From: a virus
Virus record (IMG/VR): IMGVR_UViG_3300008116_000114
Span: 1-37,496 of that record
Reading direction: 5' to 3' (one strand)
DNA: 37,496 nt
A model generated the notes under the pieces. It did not search any database, was not told the DNA's origin, and saw only the letters and a program-made list of their open reading frames with translations. This document shows positions 20,701 through 29,700 of the stretch, piece by piece. The stretch's first letter is position 1. Each line of letters begins with the position of its first letter. A program made the translations under genes and the position numbers.

Positions 20701-23686
20701 TCTCGGTTGCTTCGACCTTGTCGGCCCACGCCTCCCACTGCGGGATGAGCTCGTCGAAGTCCCCGCGGCTCGCCCGGCGCAGCGCATCGACCGCGTTGAA
20801 CCAGTTGTCGCGCACCGGCGTGTTGGGGCTCGTGGCGCCCAGCAGGTCAGCAAACAGGTCGCCCAGGCCGCCGAACTCCTTGCGCAGCCTCGCGCGCATG
20901 GCCTTGTACCAGCCGGCTTGCGCCAGGATGTTCTGCGCGTTCTTGTCGCCTGCGGCGGCGCGCCGGAACACCTTGCGCACCTCTTCAACCATGGCCTTAG
21001 CGGCGGCATTGGCGCGGCGCGCGTAGTTGGCGCTGCCTGCTTCGAGTTGCTTGCCTTCGGGGTCGGCGCTGAACCCATAGGGCACGTTCTTGTACTGGTG
21101 CTGCGCCTTGCCATCTTCGACGAGCGTGCGAACGTAGACCAGCGGCTCCCAGCCCTGCGCCACAGGGTGCGCCAGCTTATGCGCACGCACCGCCGCCTCG
21201 ATCTCGGACACGGGCAGGCCTGTCGCCTTGGCCGATGCCGCGATTGCCGCGCGCTCTTCGGCGCTGATGATCGAGCGCGAGCCCATCTCGCGCTGGCCGC
21301 GCTCGGCCACCATCTGCAGGCGCTCGACCGCAGCCTGGTCGAACTGCTGCCCATCCTCGCCCGTCTGCTCCGACGCCTTAAGGATCAGCGCCTTCAGCGC
21401 CGCGTTGTCCATGTTGGCGACGTCGCCGCCCATCTGCTCGATGAACTGCGCCAGGGCCGTGAGTTGCTCGCGCAGCGCCGCGGCCTGCTCGTTGCGGAAC
21501 TGCGGGCTGAATTGCCGGTTGCCGGTGACGTCCTCGGCCAGGGCGTCCAGCAGCTCCGTCTCGCCCAGCATCTCGTCGCCGCGCTGCATGAAATAGCCGG
21601 CCTCGACGGCGGCCTCCATGGCGGTGTCCAGGCTCATGCCGTTGGCCTGGGTGATCTTCTTCTGGAAGGCGCGGCGCGAGACGTTCTCGTCCATCGCCTT
21701 CGTCTCGCCCACCGGCTGCAAGCCGCCACGGTCGCGGATGAACTCGAACAGGCTCGGGCCGAAGGCCGCCGCCTCGGTCGGGATGTCGGCCGCGCGCAGC
21801 CGGTCGAGCAGGGGGTCGAGCGCCGTGTCGATGTTGGGCTGCTGCTGCAGGATGTCTGGCAGCGGGGTGACCACGCGCAGGCCGTAGGTGCGGTGCAGCT
21901 CCATCGGGTCGACGCCGGCGCGCTGCGCCAGGGTGGCGATGCTCTTGGCGTAGGTCGTGGCGTAGGCTTCGGCGGTGCTGCGCTCGAAGCGCCCGACCAG
22001 CTCGCCCATCACCTCCTGCTTGAGCTGCTCGATCACCGGCGTGGCCACCTGGCCAGACTCGGCGTCGATCATGGCTTCCAGCTCGGCCTGCAGCTCCTGC
22101 TGGCGCTGCTCCATGGCCTTGGCCTCGCGCATGGTCAGGTCGCCCTGGTGCAGCTTGACGTCCTGCATCAGGCCGGCGTGGTGCTGCGTGGCCGCCAGCT
22201 TCTCGGCGTAGTTCTCCAGCGGGATGACGACGTCGGTGCCGGCGGCCGCCGCTTCGGCGAAGTTGGCCGCGCCCACCTCGGCGGCCACCGCGGCCGGGTC
22301 GACGTTCTGGCTCTGAAAGTAGCGCGCGAACTGGTCGGCCGGGATGTAGACGTTCTCGACCGGGCCGCCCTCGCGCGCCTTCTTCACGAAGTCTCGGAAC
22401 ACCTCGGGCAGGCGCTCGCGCAGCTTGCTGGCCTGAGCCGACTCGCCCAGCGCGGTCATAAAGTCCTGGTTGCGCTGCGCGATCCGCACCTCGCGGATGT
22501 TCATGCCAGCGCGCACGCCGGTGGCAGGTGCGCCCACGCCAGCAGCGCCAGCAGCGCCCTCGGCCGTGGCCTGCAGCACGCGCTCGACGTCGCGCTCGAT
22601 CGGCGTAGCCGGGAACTGCTGCCCGGGCGTAACACCCTGCGCCAGCTCGCGGCCCAGGATGACGGTGATCTCCTGCAGACCCTCGGTCAGTCCCTCGATG
22701 CTCGCGGCCTTCATCCACCTCTTGCCGGCGTCGGCAATGGCGGCGCGGAAGGTGGGGCGCTGCAGCAGGGCCTTGATCGCCTGCTTGGAGCCGCCGGCCA
22801 TCAGCTTGTCCAGGCCTGGCACCAGCTTCAGCAGCGCGAGCTCGCCCACCGTCTCCAGGCCGGCGTTGAGCAGGCCCACCGCAGCGGCGGCGCCCTGCGC
22901 CACATCGCGGGGCATCGGCTTGCCGTTGACGTCCTTTAGCCCCTCGAACTCATCGAAGGCGAAGCCGGCCTCGGTCTTGTAGTTGTAGACCGTGGACATG
23001 GTGATGTATCCGGCCCGCGCGCCCAAGATCGCGCCGCCCGTCGCCGTGACCGGGGCCACCGGCGCCGCCAGGCCGCCGACAGCAGCGCCTGCCGTTGCGC
23101 CAGCCAGCGCGCCAGGCGCGGCCTGCGTCACGCTGGTGACCATCTGCCGGCCGGTGTAGCCGGTGACGTTGAGGAACCACGACAGCGGCGAGTCGCCCTT
23201 CTCGGGAAGCGCGTCCAGCGCCTTCATCTCGTCGGAGAGCTGCTTGCGCCGCGCCTGCTCGGCCGGCGTGATCGTGCCGACCATGGCCTTGTAGTGCAGG
23301 GGCCCGAGGTCTTCCTGCAGCGAGCCCTTGCTGATGCCCTGGCCGAAGGCGGTGAAGGCGCGCTCGATGCGCGTCAGCGTGCCGACGTCGTCGCGCGCCA
23401 CCGCCGCCTGCTCGGTCAGGAAGTTGGCGGTGATCGGGTTGTCGCGCACCATGCGGCCGTAGTCGATGGAGCCGATGGCGGCGCGGCGCTCGGCCTGCGG
23501 CGGGTCCAGGCGCACGCTGTCCAGCGGCACGCCGACCTGCTTGGAGAGCTGCCGCAGCTTCGCCTCGACGTCGGGCTGGGTGTTCACAGCACCGGCCATG
23601 GCGCCCTGCAGCGCCTGCGCCTGGTCGCCCTGGATCAGGGCGCGATAGGGGTCTTCGTCGCGGATCAGCTTCGCGTAGTCGGTCAC
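14711..23686 (-). CDS. Giant 2991-aa ejection protein, polyvalent, with HExxH motif
   Basis: One quarter of the genome. Position after the transglycosylase gene (ATGA overlap at 23683-23686) and size point to a T7 gp16-like ejected core protein. Visible parts: a Gly/Ala-rich hydrophobic region at about 189-228; a domain near 890-1280 with LGDLFADLLGATSPNTPVRD and VIRAMVDLWRIV, of the type seen in phage polyvalent proteins; AEAIRRSIYEADNGAMVLGS near 1450; a zincin-like FLHESGHFWLEV with H1751, E1752 and H1755; long helical stretches; and C-terminal membrane-like segments (VMALVILPAVLGDLLA, about 2835-2850). It is likely injected with the DNA, possibly spanning the envelope and carrying enzymes into the host. 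Domain names and the catalytic role are family-based inference. Confidence 0.88.
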   Translation of the reverse strand: MTDYAKLIRDEDPYRALIQGDQAQALQGAMAGAVNTQPDVEAKLRQLSKQVGVPLDSVRLDPPQAERRAAIGSIDYGRMVRDNPITANFLTEQAAVARDDVGTLTRIERAFTAFGQGISKGSLQEDLGPLHYKAMVGTITPAEQARRKQLSDEMKALDALPEKGDSPLSWFLNVTGYTGRQMVTSVTQAAPGALAGATAGAAVGGLAAPVAPVTATGGAILGARAGYITMSTVYNYKTEAGFAFDEFEGLKDVNGKPMPRDVAQGAAAAVGLLNAGLETVGELALLKLVPGLDKLMAGGSKQAIKALLQRPTFRAAIADAGKRWMKAASIEGLTEGLQEITVILGRELAQGVTPGQQFPATPIERDVERVLQATAEGAAGAAGVGAPATGVRAGMNIREVRIAQRNQDFMTALGESAQASKLRERLPEVFRDFVKKAREGGPVENVYIPADQFARYFQSQNVDPAAVAAEVGAANFAEAAAAGTDVVIPLENYAEKLAATQHHAGLMQDVKLHQGDLTMREAKAMEQRQQELQAELEAMIDAESGQVATPVIEQLKQEVMGELVGRFERSTAEAYATTYAKSIATLAQRAGVDPMELHRTYGLRVVTPLPDILQQQPNIDTALDPLLDRLRAADIPTEAAAFGPSLFEFIRDRGGLQPVGETKAMDENVSRRAFQKKITQANGMSLDTAMEAAVEAGYFMQRGDEMLGETELLDALAEDVTGNRQFSPQFRNEQAAALREQLTALAQFIEQMGGDVANMDNAALKALILKASEQTGEDGQQFDQAAVERLQMVAERGQREMGSRSIISAEERAAIAASAKATGLPVSEIEAAVRAHKLAHPVAQGWEPLVYVRTLVEDGKAQHQYKNVPYGFSADPEGKQLEAGSANYARRANAAAKAMVEEVRKVFRRAAAGDKNAQNILAQAGWYKAMRARLRKEFGGLGDLFADLLGATSPNTPVRDNWFNAVDALRRASRGDFDELIPQWEAWADKVEATETDLRAWVNENLARLTAEEQATEPDRQKRLAEIDDAVAAARKEYETRRLAEEQDNPTGFRKEKDGTVTTEPKAKTVGEIRTEQGWKDLNRNADKKAIRDEASKYSKRALLTSEEFEQRLAEVRAAREIPENLLPTKESGAKYGFNGKNVIRAMVDLWRIVKDADPDIARGGTAPKALNFSGNLIGFRERATIDVWAARMLQRLTGGRRIPSMAESTVSGEMRQDASTTLQFGFGQEVFNKAADAIRNDAELKTDSTLANINDDDLQAVVWFVEKELWTVNDWTNAAGEGGSFELEANLTGTSQQARVKELRTIIDASPPSADVTTAAQDTTAARQAIEEHERKYAAEIEELRKLTSGEIEPYKGSRKRMEELQKLVRPPAEAVKLLAAVERARGKLEEFNARKVAAKAELAALEREVDRFVGGLSIQMSMDTQGVDFVPANADMARLAEAIRRSIYEADNGAMVLGSKAVSTEGRYGGVERSLDLEVVAREGYDANKLWLEMLRQAQAAKQDSTFLSRVLRENEQVDPLRHRPGVEIYFRSAAAQAQLEKLLADLAKEGVEFLTVIVDGRRMADARSGAMPAAVGVRLQYVPEFEQRYGMDSLNGLDDAALAARMQEKADELDALAARVSASVEGVSFAGQFWYDTQVAFSHQYQEKIDAIATGTPEGQAAQAGGQVWTGQPIRSGLESADRQSGETAVGEPGADVLGGDAQRAGDQGDVKLFQADSGDKRGFIQFGADRKFTIGLLEKADLSTFLHESGHFWLEVLGDLAERADATEQIKADYQTLLDWFGVKSRAEITVEHHEKFARANEAYLMEGKAPSAELRGIFQRFRAWLSLIYRSMKSLNVQLNDDVRGVLDRIYATDEEIEAAKRQLDAAPLFSTAAEAGMTEGEFAAYRKTVEAASEAAKEKLQGELMREYQRAREKWWKEQRAAMRLDVEAEVDATPVYVAFKALADGKLPDGTPIKLDKADLVRRYGEEYLKRLPRGFQRIYAAEGGTTLDVAAETLGFESGTALVEALVNMRPRKDLIEAETDARMAREYGDMMLDGTIAEEAMQAIHNEERAKIIAAELRALRRQQSLVQPVLAALSREEQQARRTALDLPSVAVFRAAAAGRIGLMQAKDINPHQYLLAERRASKAAYEAAAKKDYVAAATEKQRELMNHYLYLEATKAKQEIDKVYDYMGRFQKAATREKLGKAGADYLDQIDAILERYEFKRVSMAALSKRKSLLEFVEEMESQGLLVNIPDALLDEVRRVNYREATVDELRAVRDTVKNIEHLATLKNKLLRKREAIEFDAVKTELLDSARDNFKPTGELGKPNRKGETVRDKGARLWKWFDAKHLKVEQLVEWLDGGKIDGPWARYLFDQAADAQTREYELHAMVTAKLQELAESMPKEWRESMADKTGISLPGIDGPVTRYTLLSLALNTGNASNLQRLRDGYGWNDAAIASALGELTADDARFVQGVWDTVNSLWPEIVALEKRVTGIAPPKVEATPVTIGGVEVAGGYFPLVYDSRLSAVGEKQAEATESVGQFLANAYGRARTDRGYTKQRVETLKAPVLLDFEQVLTSHLTRVIKDVSHREAIYSLNKILKDGEIKAALIDTVGEEQYRELNKWVQVLVADRADTLHQATGAAKLIMQFRTNMAIVTMGWKISTMMAQFAGFGPSMDLVKPRYLTQALVDFNRYGPWSSHRETLTNMVYEKSGEMKFRADTIERDVRDSLRRMQGDNSPLAAVRKTAFYLTAMADRQVTIPTWLGAYRQGLAEGLTEEAAVRAGDRAVRLSQGAGGTKDLAAVQRDNELMRLLTMYYSPFSVLYARLRDLGHTTRRVEDMPRAVARVMALVILPAVLGDLLAAKGPGDDEDGIWWAIRKALLYPIASIPVVRDLSSYLEARLIAIAGNGEMKFAPSFSLSPVVGAMDKLARITFMRIPEAVQGQRPWDDVAWDTLEASGYVLGLPTAQVRITGEYITDVLTNQAHPETPQQALHDLLFRREQPR

Positions 23687-25803
23687 TGCAGTCCCTTGGC
23701 CAGCTTGAAGTAGTAGAGCACGCGCTCCTCGGTCACCGGCTGTCTGGCAGCCTTGAGTGCGGCGATGATCTGGTTGCGGTCAGCGTCAGGCACCACAATC
23801 TGGTCAGTGGGCTGCAGCTCGTAGGCGCGGCGGTCGTTGGTGCCAAACAGCACGCCCTTGACCGGCACCTGCGTGAACAGGCGGTCGACCTCCTTGTCGA
23901 GCTCCTCCGGGGTGAGCTTGCGTTTTGCCGCCACCTCGGCCGCGCGGATGTTCTGGTCGAGCATGCTGTAGACCTGCGCGACCTTCTTGGCGTCGTTGCT
24001 GCCGGGTTTCGGCGTCGGGTCCACGCCGGCCTCGTTCAGCCGCAGCGTCATGCGCTGCGAGGTGTTCATCACGCGCGTCTGCGCATCGCCGGATTTCATG
24101 TCCTCCTGCAGCTTCACGAGCTCCTTGAACTCGGCGTCGCCCAGAGCGCCCTTCAGAGCTCCGAGGTTCGTGCGCGCCAGCAGGCTCATGTCGGTGCGCA
24201 GGGGGTAGTAAATCTCCCAGTTGGTTTTCACCGGCTGGCCAGCGCTGATCTTGGTGGCGAAGTCGCGCACCGTGCCGATCTTGTCGCCGGGGATCTGCGA
24301 GCGCAGGCTGGCGGGCATGGCCTCGTAGGCGCCGCCGTTCGTCTCCAGCCACTTGTAGGCGCGGTCCAGCGCCTGCTCCTCGCGGGTCTTGTCAGCCTTC
24401 TCCAGGTCGGTCCATTGCCTGGTGGCCTCGTCCAGCGCCAGCTTGAGCCGCTGCGGGTTGTCCATGCCCACGCGCGTGCGCACCGCGTCATGCACCTGCT
24501 GCAGCGTCGGCCGATCCGGCGCGCCCTGGCCGTTGACGTACTGCGGCAGGATGGCGCCGACGTAGTCGCGCGTCTCCTTGGGCAGCAACTCCAGCCAGGT
24601 CATCTGCTTGACGGCGGGGTCGTTCTTGGCCAGCTCCACCGAGCGGTTGGCGCGCTTGACGGCGTCCTGCACCCGGCCGGGCCCGGCGTTGTAGGCGGCC
24701 AGCGCCTTGCCGACGTCGCCGCCGAAATCCTGGAGCTGCTTGGCAAGGTAGGCCTGGCCGAGGCGCCGGTTGTAGTCGGCGTCGGTCTTGAAGCGCTTTT
24801 CGTCCCACGGCAGACCGGCGAGCCTGGCCGCCTCGGGCCCGGTGCCAGGCATGACCTGCATCACGCCGGTGGCGCCCTTTGGCGACACGGCGGCTTGGCC
24901 TTGCGATCCAGACTCGCGGCGCTCGACCAATGCGGACAACCGCTGAAAGTCGTTGGGCATCGCCTGCGGGGCTTTCTCTTGCACCACCTGTGTGGCGGTG
25001 CCGATGGCCACGCGCGCGTCAAACTCCTTAGTGACCTTGCCTTGCAAGTCCAGCAAGTCCGGTGCGTTGATCTGCGCCGCGTTGTGCTTGAGGTAGGCCT
25101 GGGCGTAGGCTGAGTTGCCGGCGTCCAGCGCAGACATGATCACCTTGGAGTGAACCTTGGAGCGCGCATCCTGCAGCACTGCCGCGGCCGCATCTCCGAC
25201 AATGCCCAGGCGTTTTGTCTCGCGTTGAACCGCCCCATCAATCCGCTCCAGGCTCATCTGGATCGTGTAGGGGTTCTGCCAGTCGCGCGTGGCGTTGTCC
25301 GTCTCGACGGCCAGCGTGCCCTCGTAAACGCTGCGGGCGTAGCTGTTGGACTGGTCGAGCACATGGCGCGCCAGGGCGTTGCGGTATTCGGCCTCAGCGT
25401 TGCCGGCGCGGCGCCGGAACATCTGGCGCTGCTCGTTGCTCGTCAGCGACTGCTCAATCTCCGACACCGCCGCGTTGAACCCGTTGGTGTAGGTCGGCAC
25501 GACATCGGGCGCGATGGCGGCAGCGCCGCGCCGCGCGAGAAACCCCTTGTCGGGGTCCATCATCAGCGACACCTGGCGCTCGCGCAGCTTGTTGTAGGCG
25601 TCCTCGGCGCGCAGCGTGTCGAACTCCTGGCGCTCTTTTTCCTGCACGTTGTAGACGCGCACGGCGGCGTCTTCTGCTGCGGCGCCGAAGCGCTGCAGGC
25701 CGCGACCGATGGCGTCGGACACCTCGGGCGCGCGCGCCTGCGGCACCACGCCAAAGCCGCTGGGCGTCTGGCGCTCCTGGTAGACGGGAATGCGCACAGG
25801 CAT
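23683..25803 (-). CDS. Ejection protein with lytic transglycosylase domain
   Basis: A 706-aa internal virion protein. Residues about 1-285 are helical (VQEKERQEFDTLRAEDAYNK, RHVLDQSNSYARSVYEGTL). Residues 288-385 are an SLT-type lytic transglycosylase: LSALVERRESGSQG with catalytic Glu297, then GATGVMQVMPGTG (311-322) and AAYNAGPGRVQ (369-379). The remaining 320 residues are helical. Such proteins are ejected from the head and open a local gap in peptidoglycan for DNA entry. I chose the ATG at 25803, just past the previous stop; longer in-frame versions have no family logic. It is coupled to the giant protein gene by ATGA. Confidence 0.92.
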   Translation of the reverse strand: MPVRIPVYQERQTPSGFGVVPQARAPEVSDAIGRGLQRFGAAAEDAAVRVYNVQEKERQEFDTLRAEDAYNKLRERQVSLMMDPDKGFLARRGAAAIAPDVVPTYTNGFNAAVSEIEQSLTSNEQRQMFRRRAGNAEAEYRNALARHVLDQSNSYARSVYEGTLAVETDNATRDWQNPYTIQMSLERIDGAVQRETKRLGIVGDAAAAVLQDARSKVHSKVIMSALDAGNSAYAQAYLKHNAAQINAPDLLDLQGKVTKEFDARVAIGTATQVVQEKAPQAMPNDFQRLSALVERRESGSQGQAAVSPKGATGVMQVMPGTGPEAARLAGLPWDEKRFKTDADYNRRLGQAYLAKQLQDFGGDVGKALAAYNAGPGRVQDAVKRANRSVELAKNDPAVKQMTWLELLPKETRDYVGAILPQYVNGQGAPDRPTLQQVHDAVRTRVGMDNPQRLKLALDEATRQWTDLEKADKTREEQALDRAYKWLETNGGAYEAMPASLRSQIPGDKIGTVRDFATKISAGQPVKTNWEIYYPLRTDMSLLARTNLGALKGALGDAEFKELVKLQEDMKSGDAQTRVMNTSQRMTLRLNEAGVDPTPKPGSNDAKKVAQVYSMLDQNIRAAEVAAKRKLTPEELDKEVDRLFTQVPVKGVLFGTNDRRAYELQPTDQIVVPDADRNQIIAALKAARQPVTEERVLYYFKLAKGLQ

Positions 25804-25804
25804 C

Positions 25805-26332
25805 TCAGGGCCCTCTGTAGTCTCGGTTGACGACCGGCGCGTTGTTGGTTCCCTGCGGCAGCATGCCGTAGGCCTTGCTCGCACCGCCCAGCAGGCTTGC
25901 ACCGGCGTTGAGGTAGGCGCCGGTCATGGCGTCCTTCGCTGCGCGCCTGCTGGCCTGGGCCTGCATGCGGTCGAGTTCAGACTGCGCCATCAGGCCGCGC
26001 GCCTTCATCTGGCTTTCGTAGCGGATGGTCAGCGCGTCGAGCTCGGCGGCCACAGCGTTCTGCTTGATGACGTCGGCGTTGCTGCCCTCCAGGCCGGCGC
26101 CAGACTGCGCGGCAGCGGCGATGGCCGCGCCCTCGAAGGCCCGGAACTGGCGGCGCTGCTGCTCCTCGGCGGCGCTGCCCTGCATGGCCGCGACGTCGGC
26201 GTTCATGCGCGTAACGGTGGCGTTGTATTCGGCTGCGTTGGCCGCGGCCTGCGCTTGCGCAGACTGCGCCTGGCCCTGCTTGATCGCGCCCAAGGCCTGC
26301 ACGGCGCTTGATGCGATGACGATGGCTTCCAT
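25805..26332 (-). CDS. Internal virion protein, T7 gp14-like
   Basis: A 175-aa Ala/Gln-rich helical protein starting at the ATG at 26332, one base after the upstream stop codon. A short hydrophobic N-terminus (AIVIASSAVQALGAIKQGQA) is followed by long helices (SAQAQAAANAAEYNATVTRM, EEQQRRQFRAFEGAAIAAAA) and a Gly/Ser-rich end (NAGASLLGGASKAYG). This is the usual composition of gp14-like ejection proteins, which form the outer-membrane part of the DNA channel. The identification rests on composition, length and gene order. Confidence 0.85.
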   Translation of the reverse strand: MEAIVIASSAVQALGAIKQGQAQSAQAQAAANAAEYNATVTRMNADVAAMQGSAAEEQQRRQFRAFEGAAIAAAAQSGAGLEGSNADVIKQNAVAAELDALTIRYESQMKARGLMAQSELDRMQAQASRRAAKDAMTGAYLNAGASLLGGASKAYGMLPQGTNNAPVVNRDYRGP

Positions 26333-26333
26333 G

Positions 26334-26768
26334 TCAGTGCTCCTCGCGCACGAGCGCGTAGAGGTCGCAATCACGACCGTCCGGGGTGTAGGCGCGCATG
26401 CGGCCCTCGCGCTGGAAGCCGAGCATCTTCGCCCAGCGGTGGCCCTCCTCGAAGTCGGTCACCACGCCAGTCTCGACGCGCCGAAAGGCGTGAACGTCCA
26501 GCGCGCGTTTCACGGCCCGATGCACGCCGAAAAAGTGCGGGCCCGCAGCGCCGCTGATCAGCGCCCAGGCCACCGCGCGGCCAGGCCACTGCGGGATCAA
26601 CCCAGCGCAGGCGATCACCACGCCGTTGACCACCGCGGCGTAGCAGGGCCCAGCCTGCGCCAGGCTCTGGCCATAGGCGGGGTCGCCCAGCACGGGACGC
26701 ATGCTCTCCTGCGCCGGCTGCAGCAGCAGCGCCTGCAAGTGCTCGGGGTGGAAGGGCTGGATGTTCAT
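26334..26768 (-). CDS. GNAT-fold acetyltransferase-like virion protein
   Basis: A 144-aa protein between nozzle and gp14-like genes, coupled by ATGA at 26765-26768. The strand-helix order (CYAAVVNGVVIACAGLIPQW, AVAWALISG, then TGVVTDFEEGHRWAKMLGFQ and REGRMRAYTPDGRDCDLYAL) is that of the GNAT fold. The acetyl-CoA loop (usually R/Q-x-x-G-x-G/A) is not obvious, so catalytic activity is doubtful. Podoviruses often have a GNAT-like or gp13-like small protein here, probably an internal or assembly protein. The call is fold-level only. Confidence 0.75.
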   Translation of the reverse strand: MNIQPFHPEHLQALLLQPAQESMRPVLGDPAYGQSLAQAGPCYAAVVNGVVIACAGLIPQWPGRAVAWALISGAAGPHFFGVHRAVKRALDVHAFRRVETGVVTDFEEGHRWAKMLGFQREGRMRAYTPDGRDCDLYALVREEH

Positions 26769-29700
26769 TGGCGGTCGAAGGTCATCACCTGCGGCATGAT
26801 GGCCACCACCGTCATCGGCAGCGGCTGCGTCTGGCGCACCATGCAGTATCCGTCGAAGTCGTAGCCTCCGGGCCATTCCATGAGCTTGTCGCCGGTGAAT
26901 AGCGGCGGCGGCGCGTCCATGGGGTCGGAGCCCGAGCGGAACTCGATCGTGTCGAGCGTGCTGGCGTTGGGGCCCGCCTTGGCACCCAGCGTGTTGAGGA
27001 AGCGGATCACCGTCTTGTTGATGCGCTTGGTCTTGCCCTGCGCCGTGCCGTCGCCTGCGCCGGCCTCGATGCGGTTGGTCTGCAGCGTCGAGGTGTAGCC
27101 CAGGCCGACCTGCACCGTGGAGGCCGGCACCTGCAGCGTGATGGCGCCGCTGGTCACCACCCGGTCAGGGTGCGCCGCGCCGTCAGTCAGCACCTGCACC
27201 GTCTGGCCCTCCAGCCAGGTCAGGCCCGAGATGGTGGTGGCCGGCGCGCCAGAGTAGGTGGCGCCGCTGTCGACGTAGTAGCAGGATGCCTGCGTGTCGC
27301 CGTCGCGGTATTCGCGCTCCAGGTATTCGACGTAGCGCTTGGTCGTGCCGTTGATCGTGCGCTTGACGATCACCCACAGCTCGTCGCGGTCGCGGTCGGG
27401 CGCCGAGATGGTGCAGACAGACTCGACCTCTGCATCGCCGGATGTGTAGGTCACAACATCGGCTGCACGGGTCACGGCGGCGTTGGTGGTGGGGATGTAA
27501 CTGGTGGGGAAGGCTCCGACTTCGAGTTGAGCGCCCCAGACAAGCGTTTGGCTTGCCGTGGTTTGAGCTCCAACATTGCCAGGATATACAAGTGCCGTAA
27601 TGTTGCTCGGCGCGGTAAGCGTTGCATAGATAGCGCACCTATACCAACCGTTGCCAACCGCTTGAATCGTTGGCGAGGCAGCAGACACTCCCGTTCCGCT
27701 AACAGATGCCGCACTCGCCGTGCCAGCGCCAGATAAAGTAAAGTCTGCTCTTACGGTGTTTGCAACTCCTGCATCACCAGAAAGAAGTATTCTGCAAAGT
27801 GTGTCCGTAGAGTTTGCTTTACAAAAAACGCTGTAGGCGTAAGTACCCGCTGTCGTGCTTGCGGTTCTGTAAAACATCGCGTTGAATGATGTGGCGGCGT
27901 TAATAGCCAGCAGTGCAGCAGTAGTTGTTCCGTCTGGCGCAACTGCGGCGTTTACCGTTGTGTCAAGCGTGGCAAACGTTTCATACCACGCATTGTTCCC
28001 AGCCACAGTGCCGATGCTTGAAAAGTTCGACGGGTAGATGCTGTTGGCGCTGGATGGCTCAACCAACAGGCCCAGGGAATCGAGCGTCACAGGGTTGTAG
28101 CCGTAACGCGGCTCATCCACTGCGGCCGTCCGCAAAACTCCAGAGGCATCGAAATAGGTCGCCGTGCTGGCGCGCGCAAAAGTGTCGATGATGTCTTCAC
28201 GCGAGCCGCCCAGGATGTGCCGGTGCCAGCCGACCGTGTCCTGCTCCTTGTTGTAGGTGAACCCGAGGAGCTGGCCGTCGCCGCGCACCGCCCACACCGC
28301 GAGGTAGGGCTCCTTGTGCCAGGTCGCCTGCTGGATGCCGCCAACCGTGACATGCTCGGCCAGCACGGTCAGATCCTGCGACTGGAAGCCGTTGCTCTGG
28401 ATGGCGAATGTCAGCTCCTTGAGCTTGCGCCCGGACTTCTGCACCGCCAGCACGGAGTTGCCCACCCGCAGCGGCGTCACCGCGCGAGAGCCCTCGTTCG
28501 TTTCCTGCTCGATCTTGATGTTGCCAGGGGCGAATGGTTCGCTGGTGCTGTTCTCCGAGCAGGAAAACTCTGTGCCGGCAGTGCCGATAAGGAGCTGCTG
28601 CGCGGGCGCCAGCCACTGCACCTGGTTGACCTGGTCGGAGGAGATCGTCGCCTGGATCGCGCGGTCGGCCACGATCTGGCCCGAGTCGTCCTTGGCCGCG
28701 AAGTTCTCGAAGTCGGCCGCCACCGAGAAGTAGAGGGTCTGATCCTTGGCCAGCGTCAGGCGCTCGCGGAAGAAGGTCACCCGGTTGGGGTAGCCCTCGG
28801 CGCCACTGAACGAGCCCAGCGCCCAGCGGAAGGTGGCATTGCCAGATCCCACCACGCCGGCCGGCAGCGGGTTGTCGCCCATCACCGTGGCCGTCACCAC
28901 CGTGCCAGAAGTGAATCCGGTGATCTTGGCGTAGCCGTAGCCCGAGTCGACGAACTGCCAGGTCAGGCCCTCCAGCTCGATGTTGGTGCCGACCTTGCCG
29001 CCGCCGCCGCCATCGGCCGCCGATCCGTAGGTGTGAATCGGCTTGTCCGGGCCCGTGCGCCAGGCCTTGCCGGCTGTCGGCGTGCCGCTGGTCGTGCAGT
29101 TGTAGGTCTTGCCGTCGCTGCGCCGCTTGGTGTTCACCGGGTTGAGGACGAACTCCTCGCCGGCCGTCCAGGGCTTGATCGTCGACAGGTCGGCAGGCTC
29201 CAGGTAGACGTAGCTGCCCACCATCGCCGCCGTGAAGATCGCCGAACTGGCGGTCAGCGTCACCGAGCCGGTCGTGGCGCTCGCGTAGACCGTCTTGGCC
29301 CGGTCAGCGTTCTGCGTCTTGAACGGGCCGTTCAGCAGCTCGACGGCGCCCAGCGTCCACTTGGTGGCCGAGAAGCGGGAGAGCTTCTGCAGCGGGTAGC
29401 TCGGGTGCGCGATGTAGAGGACGTCGCCGGTCTGCGCGAGAGACAGGCGGAAGGTGCCGTCGTTGGCGTCGGTCAAGTCAGCCGTCGTCCAGGGCGTCGG
29501 GATCTCGTAGACCGTGCCGGTCAGCGGATACCAGTAGGTGGCGTTGGGCGGCGCGTTGCCGGTGGTCGCGGCGATGCAGTAGTAGTTCACCCCGCCAGAG
29601 GACGCGAGGTCGCCCACCGCATAGGCCGTGGCGCCGTTGTAGGCCGTCACCGTGCCCGTCTGCAGTTGCCCGTGGTTCGTGTAGAAGCGCAGGTACTGGT

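Noticed and set aside
19064-22939. Very long open frame on the plus strand (1291 codons) opposite the giant ejection gene
   Set aside because: The minus-strand gene has coherent domains and coupled neighbours. The plus-strand translation is low-complexity (Leu, Gly, Arg, His-rich) with no recognisable domain, as expected for the antisense of a high-GC gene.
25803-25902. Longer N-terminus of the transglycosylase protein (start at 25902)
   Set aside because: The extra 33 residues overlap the gp14-like gene and do not resemble the family; the ATG at 25803 fits the tight gene spacing.
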